Of a stretch of 11,792 bases of DNA, positions 5,725 through 11,792 are shown piece by piece. The first letter of the stretch is position 1. Each line of letters starts with the position of its first letter. The notes under the pieces were generated by a model that saw only the letters and a list, made by a program, of their open reading frames with translations, ran no database searches and had not been told where the DNA came from. The stretch comes from Rhodoferax sp. (GTDB lineage Bacteria; Pseudomonadota; Gammaproteobacteria; Burkholderiales; Burkholderiaceae), in contig JAIFMT010000237.1 of the NCBI GenBank assembly GCA_020048295.1, positions 1 through 11,792 of the forward strand, given 5' to 3'. Position numbers and translations under genes: made by a program.

Positions 5725-7836
5725 CTGGCTACTATCCTTTATATAGCTGGTTGCGCTTTCTGCTGTTGGGCTAGAGGCCAATTTGTCATATTTTTCCTCA
5801 GGCGCGACGGGTTTGCCCAGTGACATGGCCAGTTCGGTACCTTGAAGAATGGCGCGCTTGGCATCGAGTTCTTCGGCCTTGTCGGCGCCGCCAATCAGAT
5901 GCACCGCGACCCCGGCGGCCAGCAATGTGGCCTGCAGTTCGCGCTGCGGCTCTTGCCCGGCGCAGATCACCACGTGATCCACCGGCAGCGTCAGCTCGCG
6001 TTCGCCAACCGTGATGTGCAGGCCTTCGTCGTCAATCTTGCGGTACGTCACGCCGGCGAGCATCTCGACCTGGCGGCTTTTCAGCGAGGCGCGGTGAATC
6101 CAGCCGGTGGTTTTGCCCAAAGACTCGCCCACCTTGCTGGCCTTGCGCTGCAGCAGATAAATTTTGCGCGGGGCCGGCTCGATGTGGGCTGCCTTGAGTC
6201 CGCCGCGCTCAGCGTAGGTGGTGTCCACCCCCCATTCGGCAAAGAACTTGAGTGCACTCTGGCTGGCGCTGATGCCACTTTGCAGCAGGAATTCGGCGAC
6301 ATCGAATCCGATGCCACCAGCACCAATCAGCGCCACCCGTGGCCCCACTTCGCGCTTGTCGCGCAGGACGTCGAGATAGCCGAGCACTTTGGGGTGGTCA
6401 ATGCCTGCAATCGGCGGCGTGCGCGGCGTCACGCCGGTGGCTAGCACCACATGGTCGTAGCCGCCGGCGATCAGGGTTGGCGCATCGACGCGACAGTTCA
6501 GTTGCAGCTGGACCCCGGTCAACGCAATCTGCTTGCCAAAATAGCGCAGCGTCTCGTCAAACTCTTCTTTGCCCGGCACTTGTTTGGCGATGTTGAACTG
6601 GCCACCAATTTCACTGGCGGCATCAAACAATGTCACGTCAAGCCCGCGCCTGGCCGCTGTGGTGGCAAACGCCAGCCCGGCCGGGCCGGCACCGACCACG
6701 GCAATTCTTTCACGCCGCGCGGCGGGGGTGACGGGCATCAGCGTCTCGTGGCAGGCGCGCGGGTTGACCAGGCAACTGGTCACTTTGCCGGCAAAGGTGT
6801 GGTCCAGGCAGGCCTGGTTGCAGCCAATACAGGTGTTGATCTCGTCGGCACGGCCCAGGGCGGCCTTTTTGACAAACTCCGGGTCTGCCAGAAACGGCCG
6901 CGCCATCGAAATCAGGTCGCAATATCCCTCGCTCAGCAGCTGCTCGGCCACCTCGGGGGTGTTAATGCGGTTGGTGGCGATCAGCGGAATGGCCACCTTG
7001 CCCTTGAGCTGTTTGGTGACCCAGGCCCAGGCCGCGCGCGGCACCTTGGTGGCAATGGTGGGAATGCGCGCCTCGTGCCAGCCGATGCCGGTGTTGAGGA
7101 TGCTGGCTCCGGCACCTTCAAGTGCTTGCGCCAGCAAGATCACTTCGTCGAGGGTCGAGCCACCCTCCACCAGGTCGAGCATCGACAACCGGAAGATGAT
7201 GATGAAGTTGGCCCCGACCTTTTCGCGCGTGCGGCGCACGATCTCCACGGGGAAGCGGATGCGGTTGTGGTAGCTGCCGCCCCATTCGTCGTCGCGCTGG
7301 TTGGTGCGCGCGGCGATGAATTCATTGAGCAGGTAACCCTCAGAGCCCATGATCTCGACCCCGTCGTAACCGGCGGACTGGGCCAGCGCGGCGCAGCGCA
7401 CGAAGTCGTCCACGGTTTGATACACCTCCTCGGTGCTGAGTGCCCTGGGCTTCATCGGGTTGATCGGGGCCTGCAGCGCACTCGGGGCCACCAGATCCTG
7501 GTGGTAGGCGTAGCGGCCAAAGTGCAGGATCTGCATGGCGATCTTGCCGCCCGCCTGGTGCACGGCCTCGGTGACCACGCGGTGTTTGTCGGCTTCGGCA
7601 GGGGTGGTCAGGCGCGCGCCACCGGGCATCGGGCGGCCTCGGTCGTTGGGGGCAATGCCGCCGGTGACGATCAGCCCGACACCGGCCTGGGCGCGCTCGG
7701 CATAAAACGCCGCCATGCGGTTGAAGCCATCTTTCACCTCTTCGAGCCCGACGTGCATCGAGCCCATGATGACGCGGTTGGGCAGGGTGGTATGGCCCAG
7801 GTTTAGCGGCTCCAGCAGGTGCGGGTAGGGTGTCAT
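5494..7836 (-). CDS. fadH: 2,4-dienoyl-CoA reductase (FadH) with fused remnant of a dienoyl-CoA isomerase
   Basis: NADPH-dependent reduction of 2,4-dienoyl-CoA during beta-oxidation of unsaturated fatty acids; a cytoplasmic iron-sulfur flavoprotein. Residues 1 to about 672 match E. coli FadH as I remember it almost end to end. The FMN barrel (1-330) has active-site Tyr168 (GSEGY) and His254 (GIGWHEAR); the 4Fe-4S cysteines are 336, 339, 343 and 355; an FAD loop GAGPAG lies at 382-387 and a nucleotide loop GAGGIG at 505-510. These are two ahead of the E. coli positions. FadH normally ends near 672, but here the frame runs on through a repeat-derived stretch (about 683-704) into the first about 42 residues of the isomerase, then about 34 out-of-frame residues to a stop at 5494 (780 aa). 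The start ATG at 7836 has AGAGGA 5 nt upstream. The reductase part looks functional; the tail may be tolerated. Confidence 0.92.
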   Translation of the reverse strand: MTPYPHLLEPLNLGHTTLPNRVIMGSMHVGLEEVKDGFNRMAAFYAERAQAGVGLIVTGGIAPNDRGRPMPGGARLTTPAEADKHRVVTEAVHQAGGKIAMQILHFGRYAYHQDLVAPSALQAPINPMKPRALSTEEVYQTVDDFVRCAALAQSAGYDGVEIMGSEGYLLNEFIAARTNQRDDEWGGSYHNRIRFPVEIVRRTREKVGANFIIIFRLSMLDLVEGGSTLDEVILLAQALEGAGASILNTGIGWHEARIPTIATKVPRAAWAWVTKQLKGKVAIPLIATNRINTPEVAEQLLSEGYCDLISMARPFLADPEFVKKAALGRADEINTCIGCNQACLDHTFAGKVTSCLVNPRACHETLMPVTPAARRERIAVVGAGPAGLAFATTAARRGLDVTLFDAASEIGGQFNIAKQVPGKEEFDETLRYFGKQIALTGVQLQLNCRVDAPTLIAGGYDHVVLATGVTPRTPPIAGIDHPKVLGYLDVLRDKREVGPRVALIGAGGIGFDVAEFLLQSGISASQSALKFFAEWGVDTTYAERGGLKAAHIEPAPRKIYLLQRKASKVGESLGKTTGWIHRASLKSRQVEMLAGVTYRKIDDEGLHITVGERELTLPVDHVVICAGQEPQRELQATLLAAGVAVHLIGGADKAEELDAKRAILQGTELAMSLGKPVAPEEKYDKLASSPTAESATSYIKDSSQTYETLTVSLTDHIATIRLNRPDKANAMNLAMWHEIRRAFQWAVHLRHRPADDDEHGRCDSKRLRGAHPRKPAPGHP
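5728..5793. repeat. Interspersed Comamonadaceae-type repeat forming the FadH-isomerase linker
   Basis: The plus-strand segment reads GCTACTATCC, TATATAGCTGGTTGCGC, GGGCTAGAGGCCAATTTGTC in order. I recall this as a common short intergenic repeat in Rhodoferax, Polaromonas and Acidovorax genomes (typically an ATAGCTGCTTGCGC core followed by GCTAGAGGCC). Here it lies inside an open frame and is translated as roughly YDKLASSPTAESATSYIKDSSQ, low-complexity and unlike either flanking enzyme. Base composition drops locally. No second copy occurs in this window, so the family assignment rests on memory. Confidence 0.6.
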
Positions 7837-7883
7837 GGCTGTCCTCTTGTGTGGGTGGGTGGAGTGCTGCCTTGTCTGCGGTT

Positions 7884-7908
7884 CTTGAACCCATGGCAGC
7901 CGGTCAAG
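7884..7908. promoter_or_regulatory. Inverted repeat upstream of fadH
   Basis: CTTGAACC (7884-7891) and GGTCAAG (7902-7908) form an imperfect inverted repeat about 50-70 nt before the fadH start. It could be an operator for a fatty-acid-responsive repressor. No clear -35/-10 pair was found with it, and it matches no regulator motif that I can name with certainty. Confidence 0.2.
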
Positions 7909-7955
7909 CTGGCAGTTTAGGGGGTGTGGGCGGCCTTTGCGAAAGCGCGGCGTAG

Positions 7956-8005
7956 AGTGCCGCCCCTAACGGTCGTGCGTTGCCTGCGGCACTGGCTTGC
8001 CAGGC
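7956..8005. other. Overlapping inverted repeats between the amidotransferase gene and fadH
   Basis: AGTGCCGC (7956-7963) and GCGGCACT (7986-7993) are perfect complements around a 22-nt loop. GCCTG (7982-7986) and CAGGC (8001-8005) form a second, competing stem. They lie 16-65 nt past the amidotransferase stop on the minus strand and could end that transcript, but neither has a T-run. The rest of the 184-nt gap (7837-8020) shows nothing else beyond the fadH ribosome site and the repeat at 7884-7908. Confidence 0.25.
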
Positions 8006-8020
8006 TGGTGTGGATCGAAA

Positions 8021-8779
8021 TCAGCGGGGTGTTGGCGCAACGGCGTTGGTCAACCGTTGTTGGCACAGCAGGCCATCCTGGTAAATCCGCAGTTCCCCAG
8101 GCTGGAAGGCTGACCACGACACTGCATCGTCGAGCGGTTCGGTGGCGATCAGGATGGCCGGGTTGGCCGGGTGGGCATCACTCAGGGCGCAATGATGCAG
8201 GCGGTCGTGTCCGTAGGCGATCAGCAATCGGCCGTCCGAGAGCAAGAAGTTGAACTTGCCATGCGCTGCTATCTGTGCGCTGACCCGGCTGAGGATGCCA
8301 AGCCATTCCTCATCGCTGCCGCAAGTGTGGATGTGGCCGCTCAGATGCCGCAGCAAGTGGCAAAAGGCGAATTCCGAGTCGGTCTGACCCGCCGGGTGGC
8401 ACAGTGCGTTGCACTCGGCGGTTTCGGTGGCCTGCATGTCAGGCACCAGGCCGTTGTGCGCAAACACCCAGGGTCGGTCGCAGCAGTGGTGCAAAAACGG
8501 GTGGGTGTTGTTTTGCGTGTTGATGGGCGGCAGGCGCGCGCGGCGCACGTGGGCCACGATCAGGTTTGATTGCACAGTGTCAATCAGTTCAGCAAAGCGC
8601 TCGCTGCTGTGTCCTGGCACGGGGGCTTTTTCAAGCTGCAGTCCGCTGCCGGTTTGCCAGGCCATGCCCCAGCCGTCGGGGTTGCTGGCTGTCAGCCCGC
8701 CGTGCAGGCGAAACGTGTGCAGCGGCAAGTCGTGCGCGGCCAGTGGCTGTTGCGAAGAAAAACCAAAGAGTTCACACAT
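8021..8779 (-). CDS. Class II glutamine amidotransferase, YafJ-like (252 aa)
   Basis: An N-terminal-nucleophile amidohydrolase domain that would release ammonia from glutamine or hydrolyse a gamma-glutamyl amide; the physiological substrate of YafJ-type proteins is unknown. Translation begins MCELFGFS, so Cys2 becomes the catalytic N-terminus after Met removal. Also visible are NPDGWGMAW (33-41), VAHVRRA (75-81), NTHPF (91-95), FAHNG (106-110, oxyanion-hole Asn-Gly) and GQTDSEFAF (131-139), all in family order. The length is usual for a stand-alone domain and no synthase domain is attached. An in-frame ATG at 8821 would add 14 residues and bury the nucleophile; it also lies upstream of the transcription start predicted from the -10 box, so 8779 was chosen. 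There is no strong ribosome site. It is divergent from the nitroreductase gene. Confidence 0.9.
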   Translation of the reverse strand: MCELFGFSSQQPLAAHDLPLHTFRLHGGLTASNPDGWGMAWQTGSGLQLEKAPVPGHSSERFAELIDTVQSNLIVAHVRRARLPPINTQNNTHPFLHHCCDRPWVFAHNGLVPDMQATETAECNALCHPAGQTDSEFAFCHLLRHLSGHIHTCGSDEEWLGILSRVSAQIAAHGKFNFLLSDGRLLIAYGHDRLHHCALSDAHPANPAILIATEPLDDAVSWSAFQPGELRIYQDGLLCQQRLTNAVAPTPR

Positions 8780-8821
8780 GGGCGGGGCAGCTGCAGGCGT
8801 TGAAATGGGTGAGAGCGCCAT

Positions 8822-8827
8822 ATTATG
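8822..8827 (-). promoter_or_regulatory. Candidate -10 box for the amidotransferase gene
   Basis: The minus strand reads CATAAT at 8827-8822, five of six matches to TATAAT. Only weak -35 candidates (TTCAAT or CTTCAA near 8844-8850) are present. A transcript would start near 8815, 36 nt before the MCEL start codon. It shares the 112-nt divergent spacer with the promoter of the nitroreductase gene. Confidence 0.3.
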
Positions 8828-8856
8828 AGCATGGATGGGGCAGATTGAAGAGGGTA

Positions 8857-8885
8857 TTGGCGGTGCGGCATTCAGCCACTACCAT
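8857..8885 (+). promoter_or_regulatory. Candidate promoter placing the transcript start at the nitroreductase ATG
   Basis: TTGGCG (8857-8862), a 17-nt spacer and TACCAT (8880-8885) form a plausible sigma70 pair. Only six bases separate the -10 box from the ATG at 8892, so initiation would fall on or beside the start codon. No Shine-Dalgarno sequence is present, which fits a leaderless mRNA. Confidence 0.35.
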
Positions 8886-8891
8886 TGACGC

Positions 8892-9494
8892 ATGATGCAA
8901 ACCTGTGACACCCCGCCCAATGATGCAGCCCAATTCGCGCTGACCCTGATCACCTCGCGACAGACCATTTTGCCCAAGCGCTTGACCGCACCCGGCCCGG
9001 ATGCGGCGCAAACAGACGACCTGTTTCGTGCGGCCGCGGCCGCGCCTGACCACGGCATGCTGACACCGTGGCGCTTTGTGCAGGTGCCGTCCGAGCGGCG
9101 TGAGGCGCTGGCCGATGCCTTTGGCGAAGCACTGTTGGCGCGCGATGCGGCGGCCACGCCAGAGCAATTGGCGCAGGCGCGCGAAAAAGCTTTTCGGGCA
9201 CCGTTTCTGGCATTGGCCATTGCCCAGCTGGGCGCGTGCGAGCCCGACATCGACCCGCTGGAGCGTCTGGTGTCGCTGGGTGCGGCCCTGCAGAACATCT
9301 TGTTGTGTGCACACAGCATGGGTTATGGCGCCAGCCTGACCAGCGGCCAGGCGATGCGTTCCAGCGCGTTGCGCACGCTGTTTGCGCTGGCAGATGGCGA
9401 GCAGGCGGTGTGCTGCCTCAACATTGGCACTGTCACCAAAGCCAAACCAGTGCGTCTGCGCCCGGACTTGGCGGCGTTTGTCAGCAGCTTATGA
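8892..9494 (+). CDS. Nitroreductase family protein, YdjA-like (200 aa)
   Basis: A predicted cytoplasmic FMN-dependent NAD(P)H oxidoreductase, probably a dimer; the natural substrate is unknown. Family signatures are TSRQTILPKRL (21-31), where the Ser-Arg pair normally contacts the FMN phosphate, APDHGMLTPWRF (51-62), which is diagnostic for the YdjA branch, GAALQNILLCAHSMGYGASLTSG (130-152) and the C-terminal NIGT (177-180). The length is close to the 183 aa of E. coli YdjA, with a slightly longer N-terminus. There are two adjacent Met codons (8892, 8895) and no ribosome binding sequence; see the promoter entry. The DUF3422 gene follows after 69 nt on the same strand, and that gap shows no terminator. 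Confidence 0.9.
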   Translation: MMQTCDTPPNDAAQFALTLITSRQTILPKRLTAPGPDAAQTDDLFRAAAAAPDHGMLTPWRFVQVPSERREALADAFGEALLARDAAATPEQLAQAREKAFRAPFLALAIAQLGACEPDIDPLERLVSLGAALQNILLCAHSMGYGASLTSGQAMRSSALRTLFALADGEQAVCCLNIGTVTKAKPVRLRPDLAAFVSSL

Positions 9495-9563
9495 GTGCCG
9501 TCGTTGAGGCAATGTGCACGCTGCCCCGGCCGAGCTGTCTGAAAATGCCTGCAAAATAGCGCC

Positions 9564-10994
9564 ATGCAACACTCAACTGCCCTGCCGCAGCCCGCCACCA
9601 CGGGCCTGGACTCCGCTGTGCCTAGCGGTTTTTTGCCACCCGAGGACCCGCTGCGCCGGCAACTGCACAACGAGGTGCATGCGCGACCCAGCGCACGTAT
9701 CCGGCTGCCTGCGCTGATGATTGACATTGCCGTACTCAACGCCGGTGCCACGCGTGACATGGCGTGTGCTCACTTGCAGCGTCTGCCGGGTCATGCCGAC
9801 CTGACCATTAGCCGTTTGCAGGACAATTTTTTACACCTGCGCTGCCAGGGCTTCAGCGTGCGCTGGGAGCGTCATACCGAGTTTTCGCGCTATTCCATCG
9901 TGCAGCCGCTGCCTGAGTCTGCCGGCCTGGATGCCGCCGAGCCGGATTTGATGGCCGGCCTGGCGCTGCCCGCCGACTGGCTGCGGCAAATTCCCGGGCA
10001 TACCGTGTCGGCCATTCAATTGGTCATGCTGCATGCCGCGCTCGACGATGCGCCGGCGCTGATGGCCCGCGCCATGCGCTGGCTGGGCGCGCGCAGTGTG
10101 GTGGCATCGCTGATGGGCAGCAACGCCTTCAATGTGACCGAGCCACCGGGCCAGCCCAGCGCGCGCCTGGGCTACAACCATCCGCAAGGGCATTCGTGGG
10201 TGTTGACGCAGTTTCAGTTGCACGGCGATGGCTTCGAGCGCATGCTGGTGATTGCCCCCGAGGGCACCAGCCTGACGCGCGCCGGACGCATTGCCGGGCG
10301 GCTGCTGGAGCTCGAAACCTACCGCCTGATGGCCTTGCGCGGCCTGCCCGTGGCCAAGGCGCTGGTGCCGATGCTGACGCAATCTGAAAACGCGCTGGCG
10401 CAAATCACCGCCCGGCTGGAAAACAAGAGCGACTCGGACCAGGCGCTGCTCGACATCCTGGTTTCTCTGGCGGCCAGCGTGGAGCGCGCCATTGCTGAAA
10501 ATGTCTATCGTTTTTCAGCCAGCCAGGCCTACTACACGCTGGTTGGTCAGCGTATGGCTGAACTGCGTGAACGCGCCATTCCGGGCACGCAGATGATTGG
10601 CGAATTCATGCAGCGGCGCATGTCGCCGGCGATGGCCACCGTGGCGGCCACGGCGCAGCGGCTCACCTCGCTGTCAGAGCGCGTGGCGCGCACCAGCGAC
10701 TTGCTGCGCACCCGGGTGGACATTGCCACCGAGGTGCAAAACCAGCAATTGCTGGCCAAACTCACGCGCGGGCAAGAACTGCAACTGCGCTTGCAGAGTA
10801 CGGTGGAAGGCCTGTCGATTGCCGCCATTTCGTATTACGTGATCAGCCTGCTGCTGTACGGCGGCAAGGCGCTGAAGGCGCTAGGCCTGCCCATCAACCC
10901 GGAAATGGCCGCTGGCGCACTGGTGCCGGTGGTGCTGTGGGTGGTGTGGCGTACCACGCAAAAAATTCACGCCAAACTGATGGTGACGCATTAG
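9564..10994 (+). CDS. DUF3422 family membrane protein (476 aa)
   Basis: A protein of unknown function, recognised by the family signature RRQLHNEVHARP (31-42) near the N-terminus and by RWERHTEFSRYSIV further on. The middle (about 230-410) is rich in charged and Ala/Leu helices and probably coiled. Two hydrophobic segments close the protein (about 416-434 and 448-463), separated by a short Gly/Pro loop, leaving a short basic tail. This suggests a tail-anchored inner-membrane protein with a large cytoplasmic part. The length is typical for the family. The start ATG at 9564 lacks a Shine-Dalgarno sequence; a CAAAAT box ends 6 nt before it, but no -35 partner was found. The stop codon at 10992-10994 overlaps the hairpin listed next. 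Confidence 0.9.
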   Translation: MQHSTALPQPATTGLDSAVPSGFLPPEDPLRRQLHNEVHARPSARIRLPALMIDIAVLNAGATRDMACAHLQRLPGHADLTISRLQDNFLHLRCQGFSVRWERHTEFSRYSIVQPLPESAGLDAAEPDLMAGLALPADWLRQIPGHTVSAIQLVMLHAALDDAPALMARAMRWLGARSVVASLMGSNAFNVTEPPGQPSARLGYNHPQGHSWVLTQFQLHGDGFERMLVIAPEGTSLTRAGRIAGRLLELETYRLMALRGLPVAKALVPMLTQSENALAQITARLENKSDSDQALLDILVSLAASVERAIAENVYRFSASQAYYTLVGQRMAELRERAIPGTQMIGEFMQRRMSPAMATVAATAQRLTSLSERVARTSDLLRTRVDIATEVQNQQLLAKLTRGQELQLRLQSTVEGLSIAAISYYVISLLLYGGKALKALGLPINPEMAAGALVPVVLWVVWRTTQKIHAKLMVTH

Positions 10995-11034
10995 CCTTCT
11001 GTCACTTAACCGCAGGGTCAAGTGACAGAAGGCT
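10993..11034 (+). terminator. Very strong hairpin overlapping the DUF3422 stop codon
   Basis: AGCCTTCTGTCACTT (10993-11007) and AAGTGACAGAAGGCT (11020-11034) are perfect 15-bp complements. After one A-C mismatch, three more pairs (11009-11011 with 11016-11018) close a GCAG tetraloop, giving a near-continuous 19-position stem. It starts within the stop codon. No T-run follows (GGCCAGCG), so it is atypical as an intrinsic terminator. It may mark the 3' end of the mRNA or protect it. Confidence 0.55.
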
Positions 11035-11410
11035 GGCCAGCGTCAAGGTGCAGCGGCCACCACTCGCATGGTCTGTCATCCGGGGTTACCTGGTTTTATG
11101 GGATTTTTCAAAAACTGCGACCGACAAAAATCTGTCAACAGGCGTGCTGCGTGGACTTTGATTGCATGCAATGGCTATCAGCGTAAACGACAATGGCGCA
11201 CTAACAGCCATGGTATCGATGCCAACCCGAAGCATGAAAATGGGTGTCATTGCGGGCAACGCCCCGCAATCCATGGATCCTGGATCCAGTCCGGGATGAC
11301 AGTCGGGGATTTTCACGTTAAATTTGATGCAGACCTATTTGAAGCAGTCCTTCTCGACCGTCCTTGGCAACCACGACCAAACCCACCTGAATGACTGAGG
11401 GCTCGTCAAA
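11035..11410. other. Non-coding stretch between the DUF3422 gene and the last gene
   Basis: These 376 bases contain no convincing gene; the short open frames have no recognisable protein character. Base composition is noticeably less GC-rich than the coding regions, with local A/T runs near 11095-11135. It holds the palindromic element at 11235-11315. A GAGG about 10 nt before 11411 is a poor ribosome site for the last gene. No clear promoter was identified. Confidence 0.6.
11235..11315. repeat. Small palindromic interspersed element (REP/MITE-like)
   Basis: The core 11245-11301 is bounded by TGTCAT and ATGACA as inverted ends. Inside are a hairpin ATTGCGGG (11249-11256) with CCCGCAAT (11263-11270) and a perfect palindrome CTGGATCCAG (11280-11289). 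Outside the core, TGAAAAT (11235-11241) and ATTTTCA (11309-11315) extend the inverted symmetry. The words TCATTGCGGG, GCAATCCATGGATCC and GTCCGGGATGACA recall a family of short dispersed repeats seen in many proteobacterial genomes; that assignment is from memory. Confidence 0.6.
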
Positions 11411-11792
11411 ATGCTGAAAAGAATGCTCCTGATAGTGGCTGTCTTCTGGATGACAACGACGGCCTATGCTGCCACCTACTCCCTTCCTTCTGCATTGGGT
11501 AGCGCGCCTTTTGCTACCTGCACCCAGGTCACAGGCACCTACTACCGCTGCACCGGCAATGTCGCTGTGGGCAACTCCGATACCCTGACGATTGTTTCAC
11601 CATTGATTCTCGAAGTGACCGGCAGCTTTTCGGCCGGCAACAACTTGACCATTGCCGGTGCTGGCAACGGTTTCCAGATTTACGCCCTGGGCAACATCAC
11701 GATTGGCAACAATCTGACAGGGGCGGCAAACCTTCGTGCCGGCGGCAGCGTTGCCATTGGCAACAACGGCACGCTGACCGGGAACATCCTCG
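11411..11792 (+). CDS. Secreted protein with Gly-Asn-Asn repeats, possibly MshQ-like (3' end outside window)
   Basis: The frame is open from an ATG at 11411 to the right edge (127 codons). Residues 1-20 form a clear signal peptide: MLKR, hydrophobic core LLIVAVFW, then TAYA before Ala21 as a likely cleavage site. The mature part starts TYSLPSALGSAPF, has two cysteines (37, 47) that could pair, then repeats of the pattern G-x-x-x-x-GNN-x-[LT] (GSFSAGNNLT, GNITIGNNLT, GSVAIGNNGT) spaced about 20 residues, as expected for a beta-helix-like or bactofilin-like stack. Large MshQ/DUF6701 proteins of betaproteobacterial MSHA-type pilus clusters have N-termini of this style, so a surface or pilus-associated role is possible but unproven. 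The second Met (residue 5) is an alternative start; the ribosome site is weak for both. Confidence 0.75.
   Translation, partial: MLKRMLLIVAVFWMTTTAYAATYSLPSALGSAPFATCTQVTGTYYRCTGNVAVGNSDTLTIVSPLILEVTGSFSAGNNLTIAGAGNGFQIYALGNITIGNNLTGAANLRAGGSVAIGNNGTLTGNIL

Noticed and set aside
6451..7806. A 451-codon open frame on the plus strand opposite fadH
   Set aside because: It is the reverse shadow of a GC-rich gene; the product is low-complexity, rich in Gly, Ala, His and Val, with no family signature, while the minus strand encodes a near-complete FadH.
7917..8117. A minus-strand 66-codon frame overlapping the end of the amidotransferase gene
   Set aside because: It overlaps conserved coding sequence in another frame and runs over the inverted repeats at 7956-8005; there are no supporting features.
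8571..8821. Starting the amidotransferase at the ATG at 8821
   Set aside because: The extra 14 residues would hide the N-terminal catalytic Cys, and this ATG lies upstream of the transcript start implied by the CATAAT box.
11074..11095. A second copy of the palindromic element, starting TGTCATCCGGGG
   Set aside because: Only the first about 10 bases resemble the end of the 11245-11301 element; there is no matching hairpin or opposite end.
11068..11394. Small open frames on both strands between the DUF3422 gene and the last gene
   Set aside because: They span a palindromic repeat and an AT-richer gap, and their products have no protein-like composition or motifs.

Overview
The window looks like a GC-rich (about 60%) chromosomal segment of a betaproteobacterium, most likely Burkholderiales/Comamonadaceae (Rhodoferax- or Polaromonas-like). 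This is inferred from gene content and from an interspersed repeat whose core I recall from Comamonadaceae genomes. No phage, plasmid, CRISPR or RNA genes are visible.

Layout. (1) 1-1922, minus: N-terminal about 640 residues of pyruvate, phosphate dikinase (ppdK), cut by the left edge. Its upstream gap holds a good sigma70-like promoter with a perfect palindrome between -35 and -10, plus a second inverted repeat in the inferred 5' leader. (2) 2071-4905, minus: a probable two-gene operon of a membrane-anchored PAS-GGDEF-EAL cyclic-di-GMP enzyme with a C-terminal zinc-binding CZB domain, then a single-domain bacteriohemerythrin. (3) 5009-7836, minus: fadH (2,4-dienoyl-CoA reductase), reading without a stop through a repeat-derived linker into a crotonase-superfamily gene resembling delta3,5-delta2,4-dienoyl-CoA isomerase. 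That second part is broken by two internal deletions that each shift the frame. (4) 8021-8779, minus: YafJ-like class II glutamine amidotransferase, divergent from (5) 8892-9494, plus: YdjA-like nitroreductase, whose promoter geometry suggests a leaderless mRNA. (6) 9564-10994, plus: DUF3422 membrane protein, its stop codon overlapping a very strong hairpin. (7) 11035-11410: non-coding, less GC-rich, with a small palindromic interspersed element. (8) 11411 to the right edge, plus: start of a secreted protein with Gly-Asn-Asn repeats, possibly MshQ-like, incomplete.

How the genes fit together. ppdK links pyruvate and PEP. The GGDEF/EAL-CZB plus hemerythrin pair suggests that c-di-GMP output is coupled to zinc or redox state and to oxygen or iron. 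fadH and the decayed isomerase belong to one job, removing awkward double bonds during unsaturated fatty acid beta-oxidation; here the reductase appears intact and the isomerase lost. The remaining genes are housekeeping-like or of unknown function. The most informative anomalies are the repeat-mediated fadH-isomerase fusion and the metal/redox-linked c-di-GMP operon. I saw no clear case for a wholly novel system.
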